NCBI GenBank assembly: GCA_034926415.1
Contig: JAYFRC010000011.1
Span: 1-64,000 of the forward strand
Source of the DNA: JAYFRC01 sp034926415
GTDB lineage: Bacteria; Bacillota; Clostridia; Oscillospirales; Oscillospiraceae
DNA length: 64,000 bases
Direction: 5' to 3'
The translations under genes were made by a program, and so were the position numbers. The notes under the pieces are model-generated. The model had not been told where the DNA came from. It saw only the letters and a program-made list of their open reading frames with translations, and did no database searches. This document shows positions 41,034 through 48,482 of this stretch, piece after piece; the first letter of the stretch is position 1; the number at the start of each line of letters is the position of its first letter.

Positions 41034-42620
41034 TCAGCAACGCATGCCCTTATCACTTTCAAGCCTGCGCTTTACCTGCTCCTGTAGTCTGGCCGTACAT
41101 ATCTTTCCGCTGTCAAGCAGCGGAAAATCATCAAAGAACAACACATACTTCGGGACCTTGAAATCAGCCAGCTGCGATGATACGATGCTGCGCACATCAT
41201 TTTCGCTCATTTTTTCTCTCGTTATGACGCACGCGCATATCTCTTCTATATAATACGCGTCGGGAACGCCTAAAACCCTGACTTGCTCAACGCGCGGATC
41301 GGCCGCGATAATATTTTCTATCTCCGCAGCAGCTATATTTTCTCCTCCCCGTATTATTATATCCTTTATTCTTCCGACCATGTGCAGATTACCGCTGCCG
41401 TCAAGGTACCCAACGTCTCCGGTATGCAGCCAGCCTTTTGAATCTATCGTCTTTTTTGTAAGCTCGGGATTTCCTAAATATCCAAGCATCACCGTATAAC
41501 CGCGTATACATATCTCTCCGATTTGCCCGGTCCGGGCCTCTTTCTCAGAGTCCCGCAAAAATATACGCCCCTCTATGCCTTCGAGGAAATGTCCAACCGT
41601 CTTTTCCTTCACATCTAACGGATCGTCATATCCAGCGGATGTCATTCCCGCCGTGGCCTCCGTCTGCCCAAGCGACGGAAGAAGATTAAAACCAAGCACG
41701 CCGCATATGCGTCTGAAAATCTCGGGAGAATATGTAGACCCGCCGATCATGCCGGTACGCAGTGAGGAAAGGTCGTAATGCTTCTCCTCCTGTCTGTCGG
41801 CAAGCACAGAAAACAAAGTCGGAACCGATGTAAGGACCGTACATTTGCTGTTCTCGATTTGCCAAAGCACGCTTTCGGCGTGATGATCTCTTGTAAAGCA
41901 AACGCATGCCCCTACGGAAAGCGCCGCGAGTACGCATGACGACAATGAAAAGCAGTGATGCACCGGAAGCATTACGCAGAACTTATCCGATGGGCCCGCA
42001 CGCTGTTCAAGAGCAAGACAATACGAAAGATTGGCGCGTGCAGCATGAGTTGTCAGCACGCCTTTTTCGCGTCCGGTAGTTCCGGATGTGAAAAGCACGA
42101 CATCGGTATCCGATCCTCTGACCTCCCTTTCAGCCGCAGCTTCCGGAATCGCATCACCAAGCTGTTTGAGCCTGCCGAGCGATACAGTCTCGCCGTTATC
42201 ACACTCTTCAAGCGATATGTATGACCTCATACCTGAAAATCTCTCGGTAATACCGCGACCTTCAGCACCGTCGTTCACCGAGCCGTTTCCGTAAATAAGC
42301 CGCGTTACTCCCGTATCCTTAAGAAGCGCGCTTATTTCGGAATCTTTGAGCTTTTTACCAATCAGCACTGAAACCGCGCCTATTTTTTCCACAGCCAGAA
42401 ATGCGAGCAGGAACCGATCGGAGTTCTCGCTTATGATTCCGACAAACTCTCCCTTTTCTATGCCGAGGGCAACAAGCCCTCTCGCCATGGCGTCTGCTTC
42501 GCGCTCTGCTTCAGCATAGGTATACGCTCTGTCAAGATATTCTATCGCACGGTTTTCGGGAAATCTGGAGGCGGAATTATGAAACATTTTGTAAATCGTG
42601 AGATTCTCATCTATTGTCAT
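41034..42620 (-). CDS. AMP-dependent acyl-CoA ligase
   Basis: 528-aa member of the adenylate-forming superfamily; activates a carboxylic acid to its CoA thioester through an acyl-AMP. TSGTTG at 178-183, GQTEATAGM (A5) near 320, GWLHTGDVGYLD (A7), RIKDIIIRGGENI (A8) and a C-terminal SGKI (A10 lysine region). The acid is unassigned. It could feed the same pathway as the CoA transferase (two alternative ways of activation). It lies 31 bases after the U32 gene on the same strand, so it may partly be read from the mltG promoter; the terminator downstream closes the island. Confidence 0.88.
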   Translation of the reverse strand: MTIDENLTIYKMFHNSASRFPENRAIEYLDRAYTYAEAEREADAMARGLVALGIEKGEFVGIISENSDRFLLAFLAVEKIGAVSVLIGKKLKDSEISALLKDTGVTRLIYGNGSVNDGAEGRGITERFSGMRSYISLEECDNGETVSLGRLKQLGDAIPEAAAEREVRGSDTDVVLFTSGTTGREKGVLTTHAARANLSYCLALEQRAGPSDKFCVMLPVHHCFSLSSCVLAALSVGACVCFTRDHHAESVLWQIENSKCTVLTSVPTLFSVLADRQEEKHYDLSSLRTGMIGGSTYSPEIFRRICGVLGFNLLPSLGQTEATAGMTSAGYDDPLDVKEKTVGHFLEGIEGRIFLRDSEKEARTGQIGEICIRGYTVMLGYLGNPELTKKTIDSKGWLHTGDVGYLDGSGNLHMVGRIKDIIIRGGENIAAAEIENIIAADPRVEQVRVLGVPDAYYIEEICACVITREKMSENDVRSIVSSQLADFKVPKYVLFFDDFPLLDSGKICTARLQEQVKRRLESDKGMRC

Positions 42621-42651
42621 GATTGCTCTTCCTTCGCAAAGTTTTTCACTT

Positions 42652-43887
42652 TTACTTTGCCGAAAGCTCCACCGCGTGGCGGAGCATGCTGTACTCCGGC
42701 ACTTTTTTCGGAAGCCGCATCGTAAACGTCATCTGCGGATTCTTAGGCTCGGTAATATCTTCTCCATCGGCATTTTTCATCGCCGGCGCGATAAACGAAA
42801 ACGGACGCGTGTCCGGACCGACAAGCTCGAGCGTATCGCCCGCCGCGAATTTGTTTCGAAGCGAAAGCGTAGCAAGCCCGCTTTCGTCGCAGGCGGTCAC
42901 TATCGCGCAGACCTGCCAATTGCGGATATAGCGGGAATTTTCCGTGTACTGACCAGGCTCGCCAAAAAAGAAGCCCGTCGAATAATGCCTGTGGCTGACG
43001 TGTTCGACTTCGTCGCGCCAGACCTTGTCGAGCGGCTCGCCCGCTGCGGCGGCGTCTATCGCGTGGCGATACGCGGCGGTCGTCACAGCCGCATAGTAGG
43101 GAGATTTTGCGCGCCCCTCTATCTTCATGCTGTCGACTCCAGCGGCGATTAGCTCCGGGATATGGTCTATCATGCACATATCACGCGAGTTCATTATATA
43201 CGTGCCCTTTTCGTCCTCTTTTATCGGGAAATACTCTCCCGGCCGCTTTTCCTCCATAAGCGCGTAGCTGTAACGGCACGGCTGGGCGCACATGCCTCTG
43301 TTGCTGTCGCGCCCAGTCATATAGTTGCTGAGCAGGCACCGGCCCGAGTACGAAACACACATCGCGCCGTGGACGAAAACCTCTATCTGAAGCTCTTTCG
43401 GCGTTTTCGCGCGTATCTCAGCTATCTCGTCGAGCGTGAGCTCCCGCGCGAGGATAACGCGAGACGCGCCGAGGTCTCTCCACGCGTTGGCGGACACGAA
43501 ATTCACAATGCTCGCCTGCGTGCTTATATGCTTTTCAGCCCTCGGCGCGTACTTATTTGCAAGCGACAGCACACCCACGTCTGCGATTATAAGAGCGTCG
43601 GCGCCGTAATCGTCAAGCCGTTCAAGATATGCGGGAAGGCTCTCCGCCTCGCCGTTTCGCGGCATGGTATTTACGGTGACATGAACGCGCACGCCGTGTT
43701 CGTGCCCGTACTTTATCGCGCTTTCAAGTTCTTCGCCCTCTGAAAAATTACCGGCAAAGGAGCGCATGCCGAAGGACGTACCGGCAAGGTAGACCGCGTC
43801 GGCTCCGTAGAGCACCGACATTTTCAGCTTTTCCGGATCGCCCGCCGGAGAAAGAAGCTCCGGCGGGCGATTTCCAATTATTGCCAT
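42652..43887 (-). CDS. Peptidase U32 family protein (TrhP/RlhA-like)
   Basis: 411-aa protein with the U32 signature EVFVHGAMCVSYSGRCLLSNYMTGR and Cys-rich RGMCAQPCRYSYAL, plus MCMIDHIPELIAAGVDSMKIEGR. U32 proteins in this branch (B. subtilis YrrN/YrrO, TrhP) act in prephenate-dependent tRNA uridine hydroxylation; 'collagenase' is a historical label. It follows mltG by a one-base gap, as yrrN/yrrO follow mltG in Bacillus. The first codons after the start contain a very strong hairpin (43837-43871). Confidence 0.85.
   Translation of the reverse strand: MAIIGNRPPELLSPAGDPEKLKMSVLYGADAVYLAGTSFGMRSFAGNFSEGEELESAIKYGHEHGVRVHVTVNTMPRNGEAESLPAYLERLDDYGADALIIADVGVLSLANKYAPRAEKHISTQASIVNFVSANAWRDLGASRVILARELTLDEIAEIRAKTPKELQIEVFVHGAMCVSYSGRCLLSNYMTGRDSNRGMCAQPCRYSYALMEEKRPGEYFPIKEDEKGTYIMNSRDMCMIDHIPELIAAGVDSMKIEGRAKSPYYAAVTTAAYRHAIDAAAAGEPLDKVWRDEVEHVSHRHYSTGFFFGEPGQYTENSRYIRNWQVCAIVTACDESGLATLSLRNKFAAGDTLELVGPDTRPFSFIAPAMKNADGEDITEPKNPQMTFTMRLPKKVPEYSMLRHAVELSAK
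43837..43871 (-). other. Strong hairpin within the 5' coding end of the U32 gene
   Basis: Perfect 14-bp inverted repeat ATCGCCCGCCGGAG/CTCCGGCGGGCGAT with a 7-base loop, beginning 14 bases after the start codon. Confidence 0.6.
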
Positions 43888-43888
43888 A

Positions 43889-45019
43889 TCAGCTGAGGCT
43901 GTTCAGGAAGTTGACATGCTCCCTGTAAGTTGCGAAAAAGTGATGGAGTTTGTCGTTGCCGAGCGCATAATAGTAATAACTCGTCTTTGCCGGAGACAGC
44001 GCGGCCTTGATGGACTCAATACCGGGGTTGGCTATTGGCGTCGGCGGAAGCCCCTTATATTTATAAAGGTTATACGGGCTGTCCGTCTCTTTATCCGCGT
44101 CCGTTATGTCGCCCGTATGGTCGGGCAGCGCGTAAAGCAGCGAGGCGTCTATCTGGAGGAAGCCGGCGGTCTCTGCCGTCGTGTTCTTAAGACGGTTATA
44201 GATGACCGAAGCTATCTTCGCACGGTCGGTGCCGTCGGTCTCCTTCTCTATAAGCGAGGCGACGGTTATTATCTCGTCGAGCGAGTGGCCGGATGCCTCC
44301 ACCTGAGCCATCATGTCGTCGTCCATTTTGCTGTTAAAGTTCTTGAGGAATTTTTTGACGACTTTTGTCGCGTCCTCTCCGCAGTAGAATTCATAGGTGT
44401 CCGGGAAAAGATAGCCCTCCATACGGCTTATATCGCCCTTTTCCTTATCGGCAAGAAAGTCGTAATCGTAATCACCGTTGGCTATGGCGTCGGTCAGCTT
44501 ATCCTCAGTGTTTACGCCGTTCTTGACGAGCAGGTCGATCGTCTGCTGTACCGTATAGCCCTCAGGCACGGTAACGGTAACCGTCAGGCGGTCGCCGGAG
44601 CTCGAGCCCATGGCAACGATAAGCGCCCGGTAGTCCATATTCGTGTTGAGATTATATGTGCCGTTCGTTATCTTGTTCCCCGCGTGCGACACGGCGCTGT
44701 ACATGAGGAAAAGTCCGCGGAACTCTATAAGCCCGTTCTTTTTGAGCTTTCCGGCAACTTTCATCATGGAGTCGCCTTCGTCTATCTCGACCACGGCGGT
44801 CTTTGGCTCCTTATTGAGCGCGAGAAGGTCGTTGGCAAGAAGCCATCCTCCGCCAGCGACGATGGCGGATATTATAAGAATCATGGCGACATACGGAGCA
44901 CCCGAAAGAAACCGCTTTTTACGGCGGCGAACCTCGTGGCGCTCGCTTTCTTCGCGGACGCTTCCCACGTCCCAGCGGGTGGTATTGAATCTGCCACCGT
45001 CACGTCTTCTTTGTGTCAA
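43889..45019 (-). CDS. mltG: Endolytic transglycosylase MltG
   Basis: Membrane-anchored lytic transglycosylase that cuts nascent peptidoglycan strands. 376 aa: a basic cytoplasmic N-terminus, one transmembrane helix (YVAMILIISAIVAGGGWLLA, about 43-63), a LysM-like region (VTVPEGYTVQQTIDLL) and the YceG catalytic domain with the ITVASLIEKET glutamate and DASLLYALPDH. TTG start inferred (45017-45019). Heads the mltG-U32 pair, the order seen in Bacillus. Confidence 0.92.
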   Translation of the reverse strand: MTQRRRDGGRFNTTRWDVGSVREESERHEVRRRKKRFLSGAPYVAMILIISAIVAGGGWLLANDLLALNKEPKTAVVEIDEGDSMMKVAGKLKKNGLIEFRGLFLMYSAVSHAGNKITNGTYNLNTNMDYRALIVAMGSSSGDRLTVTVTVPEGYTVQQTIDLLVKNGVNTEDKLTDAIANGDYDYDFLADKEKGDISRMEGYLFPDTYEFYCGEDATKVVKKFLKNFNSKMDDDMMAQVEASGHSLDEIITVASLIEKETDGTDRAKIASVIYNRLKNTTAETAGFLQIDASLLYALPDHTGDITDADKETDSPYNLYKYKGLPPTPIANPGIESIKAALSPAKTSYYYYALGNDKLHHFFATYREHVNFLNSLS

Positions 45020-45057
45020 AAAATCGCAACCTTTCTTTTTTGAAAAACGCCCAAGTT

Positions 45058-45085
45058 ACCAAGAGTGCGTCGTCCGCATAGTATA
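45058..45085 (+). promoter_or_regulatory. Sigma-K-like promoter of the Cys-rich protein gene
   Basis: AC (45058-45059), 17 bases and CATAGTATA (45077-45085) match the late mother-cell consensus AC-N16/17-CATANNNTA. The motif is short, so a chance match is possible. Confidence 0.35.
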
Positions 45086-45118
45086 TCTCAGAACGGATCG
45101 TCGGAGGTGAAAAAATTT

Positions 45119-45271
45119 ATGTGCTTTGATTCCTGCGGTAATTCTTCCTGCGGTAATTCTTCCTGCATGTGTATCATCATCGTGCTTATACTGCTGTGCT
45201 GCTGCGGAGGATTAGGATTTGGCGGCGGCGGATGCGGCGGCGGATGCGGCAACAACAGCTGCGGTTGCTGA
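45119..45271 (+). CDS. Small Cys/Gly-rich hydrophobic protein
   Basis: 50-aa product beginning MCFDSCGNSSCGNSSCMC, then a hydrophobic helix (IIIVLILLCCC) and a Gly/Cys-rich tail (GGLGFGGGGCGGGCGNNSCGC); 13 cysteines in all. Looks real: GGAGGTG lies 8 bases before the ATG and a strong terminator follows. The hydrophobic-core plus Gly-rich layout recalls YjcZ-type small sporulation proteins, but the Cys content is unusual. No known function. If the sigma-K-like promoter is used, a disulfide-linked spore coat part is likely. Confidence 0.65.
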   Translation: MCFDSCGNSSCGNSSCMCIIIVLILLCCCGGLGFGGGGCGGGCGNNSCGC

Positions 45272-45291
45272 AGAAATTACATACCCTGCAT

Positions 45292-45318
45292 AAAAAGGAC
45301 GCTGCGGCGTCCTTTTTT
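45292..45318. terminator. Bidirectional terminator
   Basis: AAAAAGGACGC/GCGTCCTTTTTT with a TGCG tetraloop, between the Cys-rich gene and tmk. Confidence 0.92.
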
Positions 45319-45988
45319 ATTTTTCAATCAGCACGCGGGCCGCGGAATATATCTCCTCGTGAATCTCGTCCACGCTCCTCGGCTCTCCGTCTCTGGCGCA
45401 GTCGACCTTTCTCCAGCCATACTCCCCGACCGCCAGCATCCCCGCTTCGCGGCAGGCGGCCAGGTACTCCCTGTCCTTTTCGTGTATATCGGCCTGCGTT
45501 CCGGTATTCGTCTCGCGCGAACGAAGCATCTTTTCCGAAACATCTGCCGGCATATCAAGATAAAACACAAGCGTCGGCTCGGGAAGCTCAAGTAAGTTAT
45601 ATTCGTAATCAAACAGCCACTTAAAAAACGCCTTTCGTTTTTCAAGCGGCATTTTAGAAGCCTGGTGTACAGCGTTGGAGGTCGTGTATCTGTCGGCTAT
45701 GAGCAGGCCGCCGTTTTTATAGTATTTTCCCCAGTCCTGTTTATATGACGCGTAGCGGTCGACCGCGTAAAACGACGAGGCCGCATAGGCGTTCACGTCT
45801 CCGGGCTTTGAACCGAACGCGCCGTCGAGATACATCTGAACGAGAGTGCACGACGGCTCGCCATAGCGCGGAAAACACAGCTTACGGAAATCAATGTTTT
45901 CGCGTTTCAGCCGCGCGCAGAGCATCTCGGACTGTGTGGCCTTGCCGCTGCCGTCCGTGCCCTCGAACACTATCAGCTTTCCCATCAT
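45317..45988 (-). CDS. tmk: Thymidylate kinase
   Basis: Phosphorylates dTMP to dTDP. 223 aa: P-loop EGTDGSGKATQSEML near residues 9-23, the DRY motif (ADRYTTSNAVHQASK) and the lid region. Slightly longer than E. coli Tmk and of the Clostridia variant. Starts at the ATGATGG overlapping the wecG stop; ATG at 45988 (or the next ATG, 45985) after an AAAGGA site. Confidence 0.9.
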   Translation of the reverse strand: MMGKLIVFEGTDGSGKATQSEMLCARLKRENIDFRKLCFPRYGEPSCTLVQMYLDGAFGSKPGDVNAYAASSFYAVDRYASYKQDWGKYYKNGGLLIADRYTTSNAVHQASKMPLEKRKAFFKWLFDYEYNLLELPEPTLVFYLDMPADVSEKMLRSRETNTGTQADIHEKDREYLAACREAGMLAVGEYGWRKVDCARDGEPRSVDEIHEEIYSAARVLIEK

Positions 45989-46707
45989 TTTGTCTTTCCT
46001 TTCGATGCCGCGTGTACGAGAAACATCGGCAGCTTCGCCATTCTTCCGATTCGGCTCGGCTGTTTCAGCAATCTGTAAAACCACTCCATGCCGAGTTTCT
46101 GATAAATCTCCGGCGCACGCTTTACTACACCAGCGAACACGTCAAGCGAGCCGCCTATGCCGAGCAGCAGATGTGCACCCGTCGCTTCACCGTTTTGCTC
46201 CATCCACTTTTCCTGCTTCGGAGCGCCGAGGCAGACGAAGACAACATCTGCACCGCTGTTTTTTATCTTTTCGATTATGGGCTTATCGTCCTTAAAATAT
46301 CCATCGTTCACTCCGGCTATTTTAAGTCCGGGATATTTTTTTGCGAGGTTTGCAGCGGCTATTTCGGCTATTCCGGGCTTCGCGCCGAACAGAAACAGCG
46401 ATTTGCTCTGCTCCGCCATCTTCCCCATCAGCTCCGACGCAAATTCTATACCCGGCAGCTTTGCTTTAAGCGGCGTTCCAAGAAGCTTCGCGCCGTGTAT
46501 GATTCCGACTCCGTCGGCTATGACCATGTCCGCTCCGTTTATCGCGCGGTTTGCCTCCGCGTCACGGGCGCAGATTTCGACTATCTCGGGATTCGGAGTG
46601 ACAACATAATGCGCGCCGGGGCTGTTCATAAGCCTTACGCCCTCGGCCACGGCCTCGTCCATTGTGAGATTATCAAAACCCACTCCGAGCACGTCGATAC
46701 GTTCCAT
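45985..46707 (-). CDS. WecG/TagA/CpsF family glycosyltransferase
   Basis: 240-aa GT26 enzyme: NPGAHYVVTPNPEIVEICARD-like start region, GADMVIADGVGIIHGAKLLG and GAPKQEKWM are family marks. Members add ManNAc or similar to undecaprenyl-linked GlcNAc in teichoic acid or polysaccharide synthesis; the C-terminal helices bind the membrane. It overlaps tmk by 4 bases. Promoter at 46741-46769. The exact polymer is unknown; no other wall-glycan genes are adjacent. Confidence 0.88.
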   Translation of the reverse strand: MERIDVLGVGFDNLTMDEAVAEGVRLMNSPGAHYVVTPNPEIVEICARDAEANRAINGADMVIADGVGIIHGAKLLGTPLKAKLPGIEFASELMGKMAEQSKSLFLFGAKPGIAEIAAANLAKKYPGLKIAGVNDGYFKDDKPIIEKIKNSGADVVFVCLGAPKQEKWMEQNGEATGAHLLLGIGGSLDVFAGVVKRAPEIYQKLGMEWFYRLLKQPSRIGRMAKLPMFLVHAASKGKTK

Positions 46708-46740
46708 AGTTTTCCACCTGCCGCCCTTTAATAAATATTT

Positions 46741-46769
46741 ATGATAACATATTTAACTTTTTCTGTAAA
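46741..46769 (-). promoter_or_regulatory. Promoter of the wecG-tmk pair
   Basis: Minus-strand TTTACA (46764-46769), 17 bases and TATCAT (46741-46746). Confidence 0.65.
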
Positions 46770-46904
46770 GCAAACCTTGTGTCCTACGGCAGACGGAAAG
46801 CCCAACAGAATATAAGACTATGGCTTGACATGCGGCGTTCCGCATATCCCTTACGGAAACATTTTGGCTGCATCGAATACCGCCCATCAGGTATGTCCCT
46901 TCGG

Positions 46905-47807
46905 CTATTCCTGGGTTTGCCTTTCAAGGACGGTTTTTTTGCGGAGAAACGTGAATTTTGTCTCGCTGCATATTATCGCGACGAAAATTACCACGAAGCC
47001 CGCTATAAGACGGAACGTGACAGGGTCTCCGTAAAATATGACGCTGCACGCGACGCCGAAGACTGATTCGAGGGACAGCAGCACAGATGCGGACATGGGA
47101 TCCGAATTCGCCTGGCCGACATTCTGAAACAGCAGCGCGATGGTCGTAGCCATAATGCTTAGATACAGCATGCTGACAAAAACACCCTGAGTGATTGTTG
47201 TCGGCGGAACGTCAAACAGCAGCGCGCAGATCCATGAGTACAGACCCGCAAAAAGGAACTGCATTATAGTGATAAGATAAATATCCTTGCCCTCCGAGGT
47301 CTTGGCAACTGAGATTATATGTGCGGCGTAGAAAAACGCGCTGCAAAGAGTCAGCACGTCGCCGCTGTTTATGCTGATGCTCCCGTCGAGCTCGACGAGG
47401 CCGATCCCAGCTATGCAAAGCAGCGCCGCGCCGATATTGTACCTGTCCGGGCGCTTATGCTCGAATGCCCAGTAAAGGAACGGAACAATAACACAGTACA
47501 CAGCGGTCAAAAACGCGTTCTTCGACGGCGTGGTTCCGGCAAGTCCGAAGGTCTGCGCGGTATAAGCCATAAAGAGCATAAACCCTACGATGGCGCCGCG
47601 CCATAGATAATCCTTCGTGATGCTCCTGACTTTTTTATTGAACACGATAGCCAGCAACACCGCGCCGACTGTGAACCTGATTGCGAGGAGATAAAATACA
47701 GGCATCGTGTCAAGCGTATTTTTCATTATAAAAAACGAGCTGCCCCATATGAACGCAGCGGCCGCGCACATAGGCTTAGCCAGTTTTCTCAAGGTCTTTT
47801 CCTGCAT
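46905..47807 (-). CDS. EamA/DMT family transporter
   Basis: 300-aa membrane protein with ten hydrophobic helices and two EamA repeats: WGSSFFIMKNTLDTMPVFYL in repeat 1 and LLSLESVFGVACSVIFYGDPV in repeat 2, the RxxE/SLEPV-like motif. Probable metabolite or amino-acid exporter; substrate unknown. Between the HAD gene and the wecG-tmk pair; no strong ribosome site (GGGGGAAC) was seen. The 197 bases downstream to 46707 show only the wecG promoter. Confidence 0.85.
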   Translation of the reverse strand: MQEKTLRKLAKPMCAAAAFIWGSSFFIMKNTLDTMPVFYLLAIRFTVGAVLLAIVFNKKVRSITKDYLWRGAIVGFMLFMAYTAQTFGLAGTTPSKNAFLTAVYCVIVPFLYWAFEHKRPDRYNIGAALLCIAGIGLVELDGSISINSGDVLTLCSAFFYAAHIISVAKTSEGKDIYLITIMQFLFAGLYSWICALLFDVPPTTITQGVFVSMLYLSIMATTIALLFQNVGQANSDPMSASVLLSLESVFGVACSVIFYGDPVTFRLIAGFVVIFVAIICSETKFTFLRKKTVLERQTQE

Positions 47808-47840
47808 TTTCTATGTTCCCCCAGTTGTTGCGAAAAGCTG

Positions 47841-48467
47841 TCACAGCAGTTCTCCGAAACTCTTTATATATCTGTCGCACAGCACCCGCATCTCAGCTTC
47901 CTCCGCCGCAAAAAAGTCGTCGTAAACGCCGACGACCGTCAGCCCGACATTCTTCGCCGCGCGGCAAGCGTGCGGCGAATCGTCAAACAGCGTGCTTGTT
48001 TCCGGTTTTTCTCCGAGGCGCAGCAGCGCCGCTCTGAAAAGCGCGGGGTCGGTCTTCTCGAGCCCCAGCTTCTCGGCGTACACAAAGCCGTCAAAGTCTT
48101 CAAGGAGCCCGTGCCGCGCGAGAACGCTCTCGCAAAGCTCGGCCGTATTCGACGTTACGACTGCCATCTTCTCGCCCGAGGCGCGGCATTTTACGACGAA
48201 CTCGCCCGCAAACGGTTTGAGAGGTATCGTCTGCCCGTAAGCGTCACGGAGCATTGATTTCCACTCGTCAATTATCTCCTCAGGCCTTTCCATCAGCGAA
48301 TAGTATTCCTTGGTATATGCGGCGGCCGACGGTAGCGTCGAATGGGCGACGAAATCGTGATATTCCTTTGTGTGTTCGAGACCGCGCCTCGAGAGAAAAT
48401 CAAGGTCTATATTGAGCCACACGTTGGCTGAATCTATAAGCGTACTGTCAAGGTCGAAAAGAAGCAT
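47841..48467 (-). CDS. HAD family hydrolase
   Basis: 208-aa haloacid-dehalogenase-like phosphatase. Motif I DLDSTLID (nucleophile Asp in the first), VVTSNTAELC (motif II), LEKTDPALF (motif III Lys) and FDDSPHACRAAKNVG (motif IV). The cap is of the C1 type, as in phosphoglycolate phosphatase and beta-phosphoglucomutase, but the substrate is not evident. GGAG precedes the ATG. 15 bases after pcrA. Confidence 0.85.
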   Translation of the reverse strand: MLLFDLDSTLIDSANVWLNIDLDFLSRRGLEHTKEYHDFVAHSTLPSAAAYTKEYYSLMERPEEIIDEWKSMLRDAYGQTIPLKPFAGEFVVKCRASGEKMAVVTSNTAELCESVLARHGLLEDFDGFVYAEKLGLEKTDPALFRAALLRLGEKPETSTLFDDSPHACRAAKNVGLTVVGVYDDFFAAEEAEMRVLCDRYIKSFGELL

Positions 48468-48482
48468 ATCAAAACTCCATAA

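Noticed and set aside
43916..45043. 375-codon plus-strand frame opposite mltG
   Set aside because: mltG has full motifs on the minus strand; the plus frame is a shadow.
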